From: Clusia tigrina
Taxonomy: Eukaryota > Arthropoda > Insecta > Diptera > Clusiidae
Length of the DNA: 64,000 bases
Direction of reading: 5' to 3'
Assembly: GCA_920105625.2 (NCBI GenBank)
Contig: OV050031.1
Location: 93,005,676 to 93,069,675 of the forward strand
The position numbers and the translations under genes are program-made. Under the pieces are notes generated by a model. It searched no databases. It was not told the origin of the DNA and saw only the letters and a program-made list of their open reading frames with translations. This document shows, in pieces, positions 49,653 through 62,196 of this stretch. Positions within the stretch are counted from its first letter, which is position 1; the number at the start of each line of letters is the position of its first letter.

Positions 49653-50632
49653 CAACATACAAATGCTTGTAACTTTTTACTGGAGCGTCATAAAACTTTG
49701 AAATTTTGTAACAATAAAGAACTCGAGCCTCTTGTCAATTTAAGCTATTGCTCAAAGCTATGCTACCCTTGTGTCCCGAATCCAACACAGATAAAACTTC
49801 AAATGGCCCTAACTTCTACACGGTACGTCCTACACCTATCAAAGTTTGCAACACACAAATGCATTTAACTTTTTACTGGAGCGTCATAAAACCCTGAAAT
49901 TTTGTAACAATAAAGTACTCGAGCCTCTGGTCAATTTAAGCTATCGTTCAAAGCTATGCTACCCTTAAGTCCCAAATCAAACACTGATAAAACTTCAAAT
50001 GGCCCTAACTTCTATACTGTACGTCCTACACCTATCAAAGTTTGCAACATACAAATGCTTGTAACTTTTTACTGGAGCGTCATAAAACCTTGAAATTTTG
50101 TAACAATAAAGTACTCGAGCCTCTTGTCAATTTAAGCTAGCGCTCAAAGCTATGCTACCCTTGAGTCCCAAATCAAACACTGATAAAACTTCAAATGGCC
50201 CTAACTTCTATACGGTACGTCCTACACCTATCAAAGTTTGCAACATACAAATGCTTGTAACTTTTTACTGGAGCGTCATAAAACCTTGAAATTTTGTAAC
50301 AATAAAGTACTCGAGCCTCTTGTCAATTTAAGCTATCGCTCAAAGCTATGCTACCCTTAAGTCCCGAATCAAACACTGATAAAACTTCAAGTGGCCCTAA
50401 CTTCTATACGGTATGTCCTACACCTATCAAAGTTTGCAACATACAAATGCTTGTAACTTTTTACTGGAGCATCATAAAACCTTGAAATTTTGTAACAATA
50501 AAGTACTCGAGCCTCTTGTCAATTTAAGCTATCGCTCAAAGCTATGCTACCCTTGAGTCCCAAATCAAACACTGATAAAACTTCAAATGGCCCTAACTTC
50601 TGTACGGTACGTCCTACACCTATCAAAGTTTG
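49653..50632 (+). repeat. Module Z, copy 1 (5 monomers, 980 bp)
   Basis: The first unit carries CCCTTGTGTCCCGAATCC and AACACAGAT, a mark also at 53965, 56905, 59061, 61021 and 62197. Then come class 2 with CCTCTGGTC, TAGCGCTC, AAGTGG with GGTATGTCC, and GAGCATCAT units. Confidence 0.9.
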
Positions 50633-51612
50633 CAACTTACAAATGCTTGTAACTTTTTACTGGAGCGTCATAAAACCTTGAAATTTAGTAACAATAAAGT
50701 ACTCGAGCCTCTTGTCAATTTAAGCTATCGCTCAAAGCTATGCTACCCTCGAGTCCCAAATCAAACACTGATAAAACTTCAAATGGCCCTAACTTCTGTA
50801 CGGTACGTACTACACCTATCAAAGTTTGCAACATACAAATGCTTGTAACTTTTTACTGGAGCGTCATAAAACCTTGAAATTTTGTAACAATAAAGTACTC
50901 GAGCCTCTTGTCAATTTAAGCTATCGCTCAAAGCTATGCTACCCTTGAATCCCAAATCAAACACTGATAAAACTTCAAATGGCCCTAACTTCTATACGGT
51001 ACGTCCTACACCTATCAAAGTTTGCAACACACAAATGCATTTAACTTTTTACTGGAGCGTCATAAAACCCTGAAATTTTGTAACAATAAAGTACTCGAGC
51101 CTCTTGTCAATTTAAGCTATCGTTCAAAACTATGCTACCCTTAAGTCCCAAATCAAACACTGATAAAACTTCAAATGGCCCTAACTTCTATACGGTACGT
51201 CCTACACCTATCAAAGTTTGCAACATACAAATGCTTGTAACTTTTTACTGGAGCGTCATAAGACCTTGAAATTTTGTAACAATAAAGTACTCCAGCCTCT
51301 TGTCAATTTAAGCTAGCGCTCAAAGCTATTCTACCCTTGAGTCCCAAATCAAACACTGATAAAACTTCAAATGGCCATAACTTCTAAATGGTACGTCCTA
51401 CACCTATCAAAGTTTGCAACATGCAAATGCTTGTAACTTTTTACTGGAGCGTCATAAAACCTTGAAATTTTGTAACAACAAAGTAGTCGAGCCTCTTGTC
51501 AATTTAAGCTATCGCTCAAAGCTATGCTACCCTTGAGTCCCAAATCAAACACTGATAAAACTTCAAATGTCCCTAACATCTATACGGTTCGTCCTACACC
51601 TATCAAAGTTTG
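50633..51612 (+). repeat. Module X, copy 2 (5 monomers)
   Basis: It shares the CAACTTACAAATG head, CCATAACTTCTAAATGG and CAACAAAGTAGTCG with copy 1 at 43968. The offset is 6665 bp (34 monomers plus the one extra base at 46842). Private changes are AAGACCTTG and GCTATTCTACCC in the fourth unit. Confidence 0.9.
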
Positions 51613-53964
51613 CAACATACAAATGCTTGTAACTTTTTACTGGAGCGTCATAAAACCTTGAAATTTTGTAACAATAAAGTACTCGAGCCTCTTGTCAATT
51701 TAAGCTATCGCTCAAAGCTATGCTACCCTGGAGCCCCAAATCAAACACTGATAAAACTTCAAATGGCCCTAAGTTCTATACAGTACGTCCTACACCTATC
51801 AAAGTTTGCAACATACAAATGCTTGTAACTTTTTACTGGAGCGTCATAAAACCTTGAAATTTTGTAACAATAAAGTACTTGAGCCTCTTGTCAATTTAAG
51901 CTATCGCTTAAAGCTATGCTACCCTTGAGTCCTAAATCAAACACTGATAAAACTTCAAATGGCCCTAACTTCTATACGGTACGTCCTACACCTATCAAAG
52001 TTTGCAACATACAAATGCTTGTAACTTTTTACTGGAGCGTCATAAAACATTGAAACTTTGTAACAATAAAGTACTCGAGCCTCTTGTCAATTTAAGCTAT
52101 TGCTCAAAGCTATGCTACCATTGAATCCCAAATAAAACACTGATAAAACTTCAAATGGCCCTAACTTCTATACGGTACGTTCTACACCTATCAAAGTTTG
52201 CAACATACAAATGCTTGTAACTTTTTACTGGAGCGTCATAAAACCTTGAAATTTTGTAACAATAAAGTACTCGAGCCTCTTGTCAATTTAAGCTATCGCT
52301 CAAAGCTATGCTACCCTCGAGTCCCAAATCAAACACTGATAAAACTTCAAATGGCCCTAACTTCTGTACGGTACGTACTACACCTATCAAAGTTTGCAAC
52401 ATACAAATGCTTGTAACTTTTTACTGGAGCGTCATAAAACCTTGAAATTTTGTAACAATAAAGTACTCGAGCCTCTTGTCAATTTAAGCTATCGCTCAAA
52501 GCTATGCTACCCTTGAATCCCAAATCAAACACTGATAAAACTTCAAATGGCCCTAACTTCTATACGGTACGTCCTACACCTATCAAAGTTTGCAACACAC
52601 AAATGCATTTAACTTTTTACTGGAGCGTCATAAAACCCTGAAATTTTGTAACAATAAAGTACTCGTGCCTCTTGCCAATTTAAGCTATCGTTCAAAACTA
52701 TGCTACCCTTAAGTCCCAAATCAAACACTGATAAAACTTCAAATGGCCCTAACTTCTATACGGTACGTCCTACACCTATCAAAGTTTGCAACATACAAAT
52801 GCTTGTAACTTTTTACTGGAGCGTCATAAAACCTTGAAATTTTGTAACAATAAAGTACTCCAGCCTCTTGTCAATTTAAGCTAGCGCTCAAAGCTATGCT
52901 ACCCTTGAGTCCCAAATCAAACACTGATAAAACTTCAAATGGCCCTAACTTCTATACGGTACGTCCTACACCTATCAAAGTTTGCAACATGCAAATGCTT
53001 GTAACTTTTTACTGGAGCGTCATAAAACCTTGAAATTTTGTAACAATAAAGTACTCGAGCCTCTTGTCAATTTAAGCTATCGCTCAAAGCTATGCTACCC
53101 TTAAGTCCCAAATCAAACACTGATAAAACTTCAAGTGGCCCTAACTTCTATACGGTATGTCCTACACCTATCAAAGTTTGCAACATACAAATGCTTGTAA
53201 CTTTTTACTGGAGCGTCATAAAACCTTGAAATTTTGTAACAATAAAGTACTCGAGCCTCTTTACAATTTAAGCTGTCGCTCAAAGCTATGCTACCCTTGA
53301 GCCCCAAATCAAACACTGATAAAACTTCAAATGGCCCTAAGTTCTATACAGTACGTCCTACACCTATCAAAGTTTGCAACATACAAATGCTTGTAACTTT
53401 TTACTGGAGCGTCATAAAACCTTGAAACTTTGTAACAATAAAGTACTCGAGCCTCTTGTCAATTTAAGCTATTGCTCAAAGATATGCTACCATTGAATCC
53501 CAAATAAAACAGTGATAAAACTTCAAATGGCCCTAACTTCTATACGGTACGTTCTACACCTATCAAAGTTTGCAACATACAAATGCTTGTAACTTTTTAC
53601 TGGAGCGTCATAAAACCTTGAAATTTTGTAACAATAAAGTACTCGAGCCTCTTGTCAATTTAAGCTATCGCTCAAAGCTATGCAACCCTTGAATCCTAAA
53701 TAAAAAACTGATACAACTTTAAATGGCCCTAACTTCTATACGGTACGTCCTACACCTATCAAAGTTTGCAACATACAAATGCTTGTAACTTTTCACTGGA
53801 GCGTCATAAAACCTTGAAACTTTGTAACAATAAAGCACTCGAGCCGCTTGTCAATTTAAGCTATCGCTCAAAGCTATGCTACCCTTAAGTCCCAAATCAA
53901 ACACTGATAAAACTTCAAATTATCCTAAATTCTATACAGTACGTCCTACACCTATCAAAATTTG
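51613..53964 (+). repeat. Module Y, copy 3 (12 monomers, 2352 bp)
   Basis: Same twelve marks in order, 4312 bp (22 x 196) after copy 2. It has CTGGAGCG where copies 1 and 2 have CTGGACCG in the fourth unit, and CAGTACGTCC where they have CAGTACGCCC in the first. Copies 1 and 2 are therefore closer to each other than to copy 3. Confidence 0.92.
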
Positions 53965-54944
53965 CAACATACAAATGCTTGTAACTTTTTACTGGAGCGT
54001 CATAAAACTTTGAAATTTTGTAACAATAAAGTACTCGAGCCTCTTGTCAATTTAAGCTATTGCTCAAAGCTATGCTACCCTTGTGTCCCGAATCCAACAC
54101 AGATAAAACTTCAAATGGCCCTAACTTCTATACGGTACGTCCTACACCTATCAAAGTTTGCAACACACAAATGCATTTAACTTTTTACTGGAGCGTCATA
54201 AAACCCTGAAATTTTGTAACAATAAAGTACTCGAGCCTCTGGTCAATTTAAGCTATCGTTCCAAGCTATGCTACCCTTAAGTCCCAAATCAAACACTGAT
54301 AAAACTTCAAATGGCCCTAACTTCTATACGGTACGTCCTACACCTATCAAAGTTTGCAACATACAAATGCTTGTAACTTTTTACTGGAGCGTCATAAAAC
54401 CTTGAAATTTTGTAACAATAAAGTACTCGAGCCTCTTGTCAATTTAAGCTAGCGCTCAAAGCTATGCTACCCTTGAGTCCCAAATCAAACACTGATAAAA
54501 CTTCAAATGGCCCTAACTTCTATACGGTACGTCCTACACCTATCAAAGTTTGCAACATACAAATGCTTGTAACTTTTTACTGGAGCGTCATAAAACCTTG
54601 AAATTTTGTAACAATAAAGTACTCGAGCCTCTTGTCAATTTAAGCTATCGCTCAAAGCTATGCTACCCTTAAGTCCCAAATCAAACACTGATAAAACTTC
54701 AAGTGGCCCTAACTTCTATACGGTATGTCCTACACCTATCAAAGTTTGCAACATACAAATGCTTGTAACTTTTTACTGGAGCATCATAAAACCTTGAAAT
54801 TTTGTAACAATAAAGTACTCGAGCCTCTTGTCAATTTAAGCTATCGCTCAAAGCTATGCTACCCTTGAGTCCCAAATCAAACACTGATAAAACTTCAAAT
54901 GGCCCTAACTTCTGTACGGTACGTCCTACACCTATCAAAGTTTG
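53965..54944 (+). repeat. Module Z, copy 2 (5 monomers)
   Basis: Partner of 49653-50632 at 4312 bp, with the same TTGTGTCCCG and CCTCTGGTC marks. Private changes include GTTCCAAGC near 54259; copy 1 has AAAGAACTCG in its first unit where this copy has AAAGTACTCG. Confidence 0.9.
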
Positions 54945-55532
54945 CAACATACAAATGCTTGTAACTTTTTACTGGAGCGTCATAAAACCTTGAAATTTAG
55001 TAACAATAAAGTACTCGAGCCTCTTGTCAATTTAAGCTATCGCTCAAAGCTATGCTACCCTCGAGTCCCAAATCAAACACTGATAAAACTTCAAATGGCC
55101 CTAACTTCTGTACGGTACGTACTACACCTATCAAAGTTTGCAACATACAAATGCTTGTAACTTTTTACTGGAGCGTCATAAAACCTTGAAATTTTGTAAC
55201 AATAAAGTACTCGAGCCTCTTGTCAATTTAAGCTATCGGTCAAAGCTATGCTACCCTTGAATCCCAAATCAAACACTGATAAAACTTCAAATGGCCCTAA
55301 CTTCTATACGGTACGTCCTACACCTATCAAAGTTTGCAACACACAAATGCATTTAACTTTTTACTGGAGCGTCATAAAACCCTGAAATTTTGTAACAATA
55401 AAGTACTCGAGCCTCTTGCCAATTTAAGCTATCGTTCAAAACTATGCTACCCTTAAGTCCCAAATCAAACACTGATAAAACTTCAAATGGCCCTAACTTC
55501 TATACGGTACGTCCTACACCTATCAAAGTTTG
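54945..55532 (+). repeat. Module X, truncated copy 3 (about 3 monomers)
   Basis: The TTTAGTAAC / GTACGTACTAC unit and a CGGTCAAAG unit are present. The third, class 2 unit at 55337 carries the TTGCC mark of module Y unit 6, so the array leaves X and enters Y inside this monomer. Confidence 0.8.
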
Positions 55533-57100
55533 CAACATGCAAATGCTTGTAACTTTTTACTGGAGCGTCATAAAACCTTGAAATTTTGTAACAATAAAGT
55601 ACTCCAGCCTCTTGTCAATTTAAGCTAGCGCTCAAAGCTATGCTACCCTTGAGTCCCAAATCAAACACTGATAAAACTTCAAATGGCCCTAACTTCTATA
55701 CGGTACGTCCTACACCTATCAAAGTTTGCAACATGCAAATGCTTGTAACTTTTTACTGGAGCGTCATAAAACCTTGAAATTTTGTAACAATAAAGTACTC
55801 GAGCCTCTTGTCAATTTAAGCTATCGCTCAAAGCTATGCTACCCTTAAGTCCCAAATCAAACACTGATAAAACTTCAAGTGGCCCTAACTTCTATACGGT
55901 ATGTCCTACACGTATCAAAGTTTGCAACATACAAATGCTTGTAACTTTTTACTGGAGCGTCATAAAACCTTGAAATTTTGTAACAATAAAGTACTCGAGC
56001 CTCTTGTCAATTTAAGCTATCGCTCAAAGCTATGCTACCCTTGAGTCCCAAATCAAACACTGATAAAACTTCAAATGGCCCTAACTTCTATACGGTTCGT
56101 CCTACACCTATCAAAGTTTGCAACATACAAATGCTTGTAACTTTTTACTGGAGCGTCATAAAACCTTGAAATTTTGTAACAATAAAGTACTCGAGCCGCT
56201 TGTCAATTTAAGCTATCGCTCAAAGCTATGCTACCCTTGAGTCCCAAATCATACACTGATAAAACTTCAAATGGCCCTAAATTCTGTGCGGTATGTCCTA
56301 CACCTATCAAAGTTTGCAACATACAAATGCTTGTAACTTTTTACTGGAGCGTCATAAAACCTTGAAACTTTGTAACAATAAAGTACTCGAGCCTCTTGTC
56401 AATTTAAGCTATTGCTCAAAGATATGCTACCATTGAATCCCAAATAAAACACTGATAAAACTTCAAATGGCCCTAACTTCTATACGGTACGTTCTACACC
56501 TATCAAAGTTTGCAACATACAAATGCTTGTAACTTTTTACTGGAGCGTCATAAAACCTTGAAATTTTGTAACAATAAAGTACTCGAGCCTCTTGTCAATT
56601 TAAGCTTTCGCTCAAAGCTATGCAACCCTTGAATCCCAAATAAAAAACTGATACAACTTCAAATGGCCCTAACTTCTATACGGTACGTCCTACACCTATC
56701 AAAGTTTGCAACATACAAACGCTTGTAACTTTTCACTGGAGCGTCATAAAACCTTGAAACTTTGTAACAATAAAGCACTCGAGCCGCTTGTCAATTTAAG
56801 CTATCGCTCAAAGCTATGCTACCCTTAAGTCCCATATCAAACACTGATAAAACTTCAAATTATCCTAAATTCTATACAGTACGTCCTACACCTATCAAAA
56901 TTTGCAACATACAAATGCTTGTAACTTTTTACTGGAGCGTCATAAAACTTTGAAATTTTGTAACAATAAAGTACTCGAGCCTCTTGTCAATTTAAGCTAT
57001 TGCTCAAAGCTATGCTACCCTTGTGTCCCGAATCCAACACAGATAAAACTTCAAATGGCCCTAACTTCTATACGGTACGTCCTACACCTATCAAAGTTTG
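55533..57100 (+). repeat. Recombined Y units 7-12 leading to Z unit 1
   Basis: CATGCAAATG with ACTCCAGCC (55533), CATGCAAATG with AAGTGG (55729), GGTTCG (55925), GAGCCGC with CTGTGCGG (56121), AAAGATATG (56317), GCTTTCGCTC with ATGCAACCC (56513), TTTTCACTGG with AAATTATCC (56709), TTGTGTCCCG (56905). Y unit 9 (CTCTTTACAATTT) is missing here but present in the next copy. Confidence 0.82.
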
Positions 57101-57296
57101 CAACACACAAATGCATTTAACTTTTTACTGGAGCGTCATAAAACCCTGAAATTTTGTAACAATAAAGTACTCGAGCCTCTGGTCAATTTAAGCTATCGGT
57201 CAAAGCTATGCTACCCTTGAATCCCAAATCAAACACTGATAAAACTTCAAATGGCCCTAACTTCTATACGGTACGTCCTACACCTATCAAAGTTTG
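57101..57296 (+). repeat. Chimeric monomer: Z unit 2 front, X unit 2 rear
   Basis: The front has the class 2 head and CCTCTGGTC of module Z unit 2 (57176-57184). The rear has CGGTCAAAG and GAATCC of module X unit 2 (from about 57197). The switch lies in the short identical stretch between them. This is the expected junction of the duplication that produced 55141-57100 and 57101-59256. Confidence 0.82.
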
Positions 57297-59060
57297 CAAC
57301 ACACAAATGCTTGTAACTTTTTACTGGAGCGTCATAAAACCCTGAAATTTTGTAACAATAAAGTACTCGAGCCTCTTGCCAATTTAAGCTATCGTTCAAA
57401 ACTATGCTACCCTTAAGTCCCAAATCAAACACTGATAAAACTTCAAATGGCCCTAACTTCTATACGGTACGTCCTACACCTATCAAAGTTTGCAACATGC
57501 AAATGCTTGTAACTTTTTACTGGAGCGTCATAAAACCTTGAAATTTTGTAACAATAAAGTACTCCAGCCTCTTGTCAATTTAAGCTAGCGCTCAAAGCTA
57601 TGCTACCCTTGAGTCCCAAATCAAACACTGATAAAACTTCAAATGGCCCTAACTTCTATACGGTACGTCCTACACCTATCAAAGTTTGCAACATGCAAAT
57701 GCTTGTAACTTTTTACTGGAGCGTCATAAAACCTTGAAATTTTGTAACAATAAAGTACTCGAGCCTCTTGTCAATTTAAGCTATCGCTCAAAGCTATGCT
57801 ACCCTTAAGTCCCAAATCAAACACTGATAAAACTTCAAGTGGCCCTAACTTCTATACGGTATGTCCTACACGTATCAAAGTTTGCAACATACAAATGCTT
57901 GTAACTTTTTACTGGAGCGTCATAAAACCTTGAAATTTTGTAACAATAAAGTACTCGAGCCTCTTGTCAATTTAAGCTATCGCTCAAAGCTATGCTACCC
58001 TTGAGTCCCAAATCAAACACTGATAAAACTTCAAATGGCCCTAACTTCTATACGGTTCGTCCTACACCTATCAAAGTTTGCAACATACAAATGCTTGTAA
58101 CTTTTTACTGGAGCGTCATAAAACCTTGAAATTTTGTAACAATAAAGTACTCGAGCCGCTTGTCAATTTAAGCTATCGCTCAAAGCTATGCTACCCTTGA
58201 GTCCCAAATCATACACTGATAAAACTTCAAATGGCCCTAAATTCTGTGCGGTATGTCCTACACCTATCAAAGTTTGCAACATATAAATGCTTGTAACTTT
58301 TTTCTGGAGCGTCATAAAACCTTGAAATTTTGTAACAATAAAGTACTCGAGCCTCTTTACAATTTAAGCTGTCGCTCAAAGCTATGCTACCCTTGAGCCC
58401 CAAATCAAACACTGATAAAACTTCAAATGGCCCTAAGTTCTATACAGTACGTCCTACACCTATCAAAGTTTGCAACATACAAATGCTTGTAACTTTTTAC
58501 TGGAGCGTCATAAAACCTTGAAACTTTGTAACAATAAAGTACTCGAGCCTCTTGTCAATTTAAGCTATTGCTCAAAGATATGCTACCATTGAATCCCAAA
58601 TAAAACACTGATAAAACTTCAAATGGCCCTAACTTCTATACGGTACGTTCTACACCTATCAAAGTTTGCAACATACAAATGCTTGTAACTTTTTACTGGA
58701 GCGTCATAAAACCTTGAAATTTTGTAACAATAAAGTACTCGAGCCTCTTGTCAATTTAAGCTTTCGCTCAAAGCTATGCAACCCTTGAATCCCAAATAAA
58801 AAACTGATACAACTTCAAATGGCCCTAACTTCTATACGGTACGTCCTACACATATCAAAGTTTGCAACATACAAACGCTTGTAACTTTTCACTGGAGCGT
58901 CATAAAACCTTGAAACTTTGTAACAATAAAGCACTCGAGCCGCTTGTCAATTTAAGCTATCGCTCAAAGCTATGCTACCCTTAAGTCCCAAATCAAACAC
59001 TGATAAAACTTCAAATTATCCTAAATTCTATACAGTACGTCCTACACCTATCAAAATTTG
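57297..59060 (+). repeat. Second copy of the recombined Y block (with Y unit 9)
   Basis: Repeats 55337-56904 at 1960 bp up to the GAGCCGC / CTGTGCGG unit (58081), then at 2156 bp, because the unit at 58277 (TTTTTTCTGG, CTCTTTACAATTT, GAGCCCC) is extra. Shared private marks: TACACGTATC (55911-region and 57871), GTGCGGTATG, GCTTTCGCTC and CAAACGCTTG. Confidence 0.82.
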
Positions 59061-60040
59061 CAACATACAAATGCTTGTAACTTTTTACTGGAGCGTCATA
59101 AAACTTTGAAATTTTGTAACAATAAAGTACTCGAGCCTCTTGTCAATTTAAGCTATTGCTCAAAGCTATGCTACCCTTGTGTCCCGAATCCAACACAGAT
59201 AAAACTTCAAATGGCCCTAACTTCTATACGGTACGTCCTACACCTATCAAAGTTTGCAACACACAAATGCATTTAACTTTTTACTGGAGCGTCATAAAAC
59301 CCTGAAATTTTGTAACAATAAAGTACTCGAGCCTCTGGTCAATTTAAGCTATCGTTCAAAGCTATGCTACCCTTAAGTCCCAAATCAAACACTGATAAAA
59401 CTTCAAATGGCCCTAACTTCTATACGGTACGTCCTACACCTATCAAAGTTTGCAACATACAAATGCTTGTAACTTTTTACTGGAGCGTCATAAAACCTTG
59501 AAATTTTGTAACAATAAAGTACTCGAGCCTCTTGTCAATTTAAGCTAGCGCTCAAAGCTATGCTACCCTTGAGTCCCAAATCAAACACTGATAAAACTTC
59601 AAATGGCCCTAACTTCTATACGGTACGTCCTACACCTATCAAAGTTTGCAACATACAAATGCTTGTAACTTTTTACTGGAGCGTCATAAAACCTTCAAAT
59701 TTTGTAACAATAAAGTACTCGAGCCTCTTGTCAATTTAAGCTATCGCTCAAAGCTATGCTACCCTTAAGTCCCAAATCAAACACTGATAAAACTTCAAGT
59801 GGCCCTAACTTCTATACGGTATGTCCTACACCTATCAAAGTTTGCAACATACAAATGCTTGTAACTTTTTACTGGAGCATCATAAAACCTTGAAATTTTG
59901 TAACAATAAAGTACTCGAGCCTCTTGTCAATTTAAGCTATCGCTCAAAGTTATGCTACCCTTGAGTCCCAAATCAAACACTGATAAAACTTCAAATGGCC
60001 CTAACTTCTGTACGGTACGTCCTACACCTATCAAAGTTTG
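59061..60040 (+). repeat. Module Z, copy 3 (5 monomers)
   Basis: TTGTGTCCCG, CCTCTGGTC, TAGCGCTC, AAGTGG and GAGCATCAT units in order, 5096 bp (26 x 196) after copy 2. Private changes: CCTTCAAATT near 59695 and AAAGTTATG near 59949. Confidence 0.88.
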
Positions 60041-61020
60041 CAACATACAAATGCTTGTAACTTTTTACTGGAGCGTCATAAAACCTTGAAATTTAGTAAC
60101 AATAAAGTACTCGAGCCTCTTGTCAATTTAAGCTATCGCTCAAAGCTATGCTACCCTCGAGTCCCAAATCAAACACTGATAAAACTTCAAATGGCCCTAA
60201 CTTCTGTACGGTACGTACTACACCTATCAAAGTTTGCAACATACAAATGCTTGTAACTTTTTACTGGAGCGTCATAAAACCTTGAAATTTTGTAACAATA
60301 AAGTACTCGAGCCTCTTGTCAATTTAAGCTATCGGTCAAAGCTATGCTACCCTTGAATCCCAAATCAAACACTGATAAAACTTCAAATGGCCCTAACTTC
60401 TATACGGTACGTCCTACACCTATCAAAGTTTGCAACATACAAATGCTTGTAACTTTTTACTGGAGCGTCATAAAACCTTGAAACTTTGTAACAATAAATT
60501 ACTCGAGCCTCTTGTCAATTTAAGCTATTGCTCAAAGCTATGCTACCATTGAATCCCAAATAAAACACTGATAAAACTTCAAATGGCCCTAACTTCTATA
60601 CGGTACGTTCTACACCTATCAAAGTTTGCAACATACAAATGCTTGTAACTTTTTACTGGAGCGTCATAAAACCTTGAAATTTTGTAACAATAAAGTACTC
60701 GAGCCTCTTGTCAATTTAAGCTATCGCTCAAAGCTATGCTACCCTTGAATCCCAAATAAAAAACTGATAAAACTTCAAATGGCCCTAACTTCTATACGGT
60801 ACGTCCTACACCTATCAAAGTTTGCAACATACAAATGCTTGTAACTTTTCACTGGAGCGTCATAAAACCTTGAAACTTTGTAACAATAAAGCACTCGAGC
60901 CGCTTGTCAATTTAAGCTATCGCTCAAAGCTATGTTACCCTTAAGTCCCAAATCAAACACTGATAAAACTTCAAATTATCCTAAATTCTATACAGTACGT
61001 CCTACACACATCAAAATTTG
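60041..61020 (+). repeat. X units 1-2 joined to Y-like units 10-12
   Basis: Two X units (TTTAGTAAC; CGGTCAAAG) are followed by AAACTTTG with ATTGCTC and ACGTTCTAC, CAAATAAAAAACTG, and TTTTCACTGG with AAATTATCC. The last ends in CACACATCAAAATTTG, a mark that reappears at 62001-62196. Confidence 0.78.
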
Positions 61021-62196
61021 CAACATACAAATGCTTGTAACTTTTTACTGGAGCGTCATAAAACTTTGAAATTTTGTAACAATAAAGTACTCGAGCCTCT
61101 TGTCAATTTAAGCTATTGCTCAAAGCTATGCTACCCTTGTGTCCCGAATCCAACACAGATAAAACTTAAAATGGCCCTAACTTCTATACGGTACGTCCTA
61201 CACCTATCAAAGTTTGCAACATACAAATGCTTGTAACTTTTTACTGGAGCGTCATAAAACATTGAAATTTTGTAACAATAAAGTACTCGAGCCTCTTGTC
61301 AATTTAAGCTATCGCTCAAAGCTATGCTACCCTTATGTCCCAAATCAAACACTGATAAAACTTCAAATGGCCCTAACTTCTATACGGTACGTCCTACACC
61401 TATCAAAGTTTGCAACATACAAATGCTTGTAACTTTTTACTGGAGCGTCATAAAACCTTGAAATTTTGTAACAATAAATTACTCGAGCCTCTTGTCAATT
61501 TAAGCTATCGCTCAAAGCAATGCTACCCTTAAGTCCCAAATCAAACACTGATAAAACTTCAAATGGCCCTAACTTCTGTACGGTACGTCCTACACCTATC
61601 AAAGTTTGCAACATACAAATGCTTGTAACTTTTTATTGGAGCGTCATAAAACCTTGAAATTTTGTAACAATAAAGTACTCGAGCCTCTTGTCAATTTAAG
61701 CTATCGCTCAAAGCTATGCTACCCTCGAGTCCCAAATCAAACACTGAAAAAACTTCAAATGGCCCTAACTTCTGTACGGTACGTCCTACACCTATCAAAG
61801 TTTGCAACATACAAATGCTTGTAACTTTTTACTGGAGCGTCATAAAACCTTGAAATTTTGTAACAATAAAGTACTCCAGCCTCTTGTCAATTTAAGCTAG
61901 CGCTCAAAGCTATGCTACCCTTGAGTCCCAAATCAAACACTGATAAAACTTCAAATGGCCCTAACTTCTATACGGTACGTCCTACACCTATCAAAGTTTG
62001 CAACACACAAATGCATTTAACTTTTTACTGGAGCGTCATAAAACCCTGAAATTTTGTAACAATAAAGTACTCGAGCCTGTGGTCAATTTAAGCTATCGTT
62101 CAAAGCTATGCTACCCTTAAGTCCCAAATCAAACACTGATAAAACTTCAAATTATCCTAAATTCTATACAGTACGTCCTACACACATCAAAATTTG
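61021..62196 (+). repeat. Six-monomer higher-order unit, copy 1 (1176 bp)
   Basis: TTGTGTCCCG unit (61021), AAAACATTG with CTTATGTCC (61217), AATAAATTACTCG with AAAGCAATG (61413), TTTTTATTGG with CCCTCGAG and CTGAAAAAAC (61609), ACTCCAGCC with TAGCGCTC (61805), class 2 with GCCTGTGGTC (62001). I saw no difference from copy 2 over about 1.1 kb. Confidence 0.93.
62001..62196 (+). repeat. Chimeric monomer at the six-monomer duplication junction
   Basis: The front (class 2, GCCTGTGGTC, CGTTCAAAG) matches the monomer at 63177. The rear (AAATTATCCTAAATTC, CACACATCAAAATTTG) matches the monomer at 60825. The switch lies between about 62101 and 62153. This is the product of an unequal exchange between monomers six units apart. 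Confidence 0.9.
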
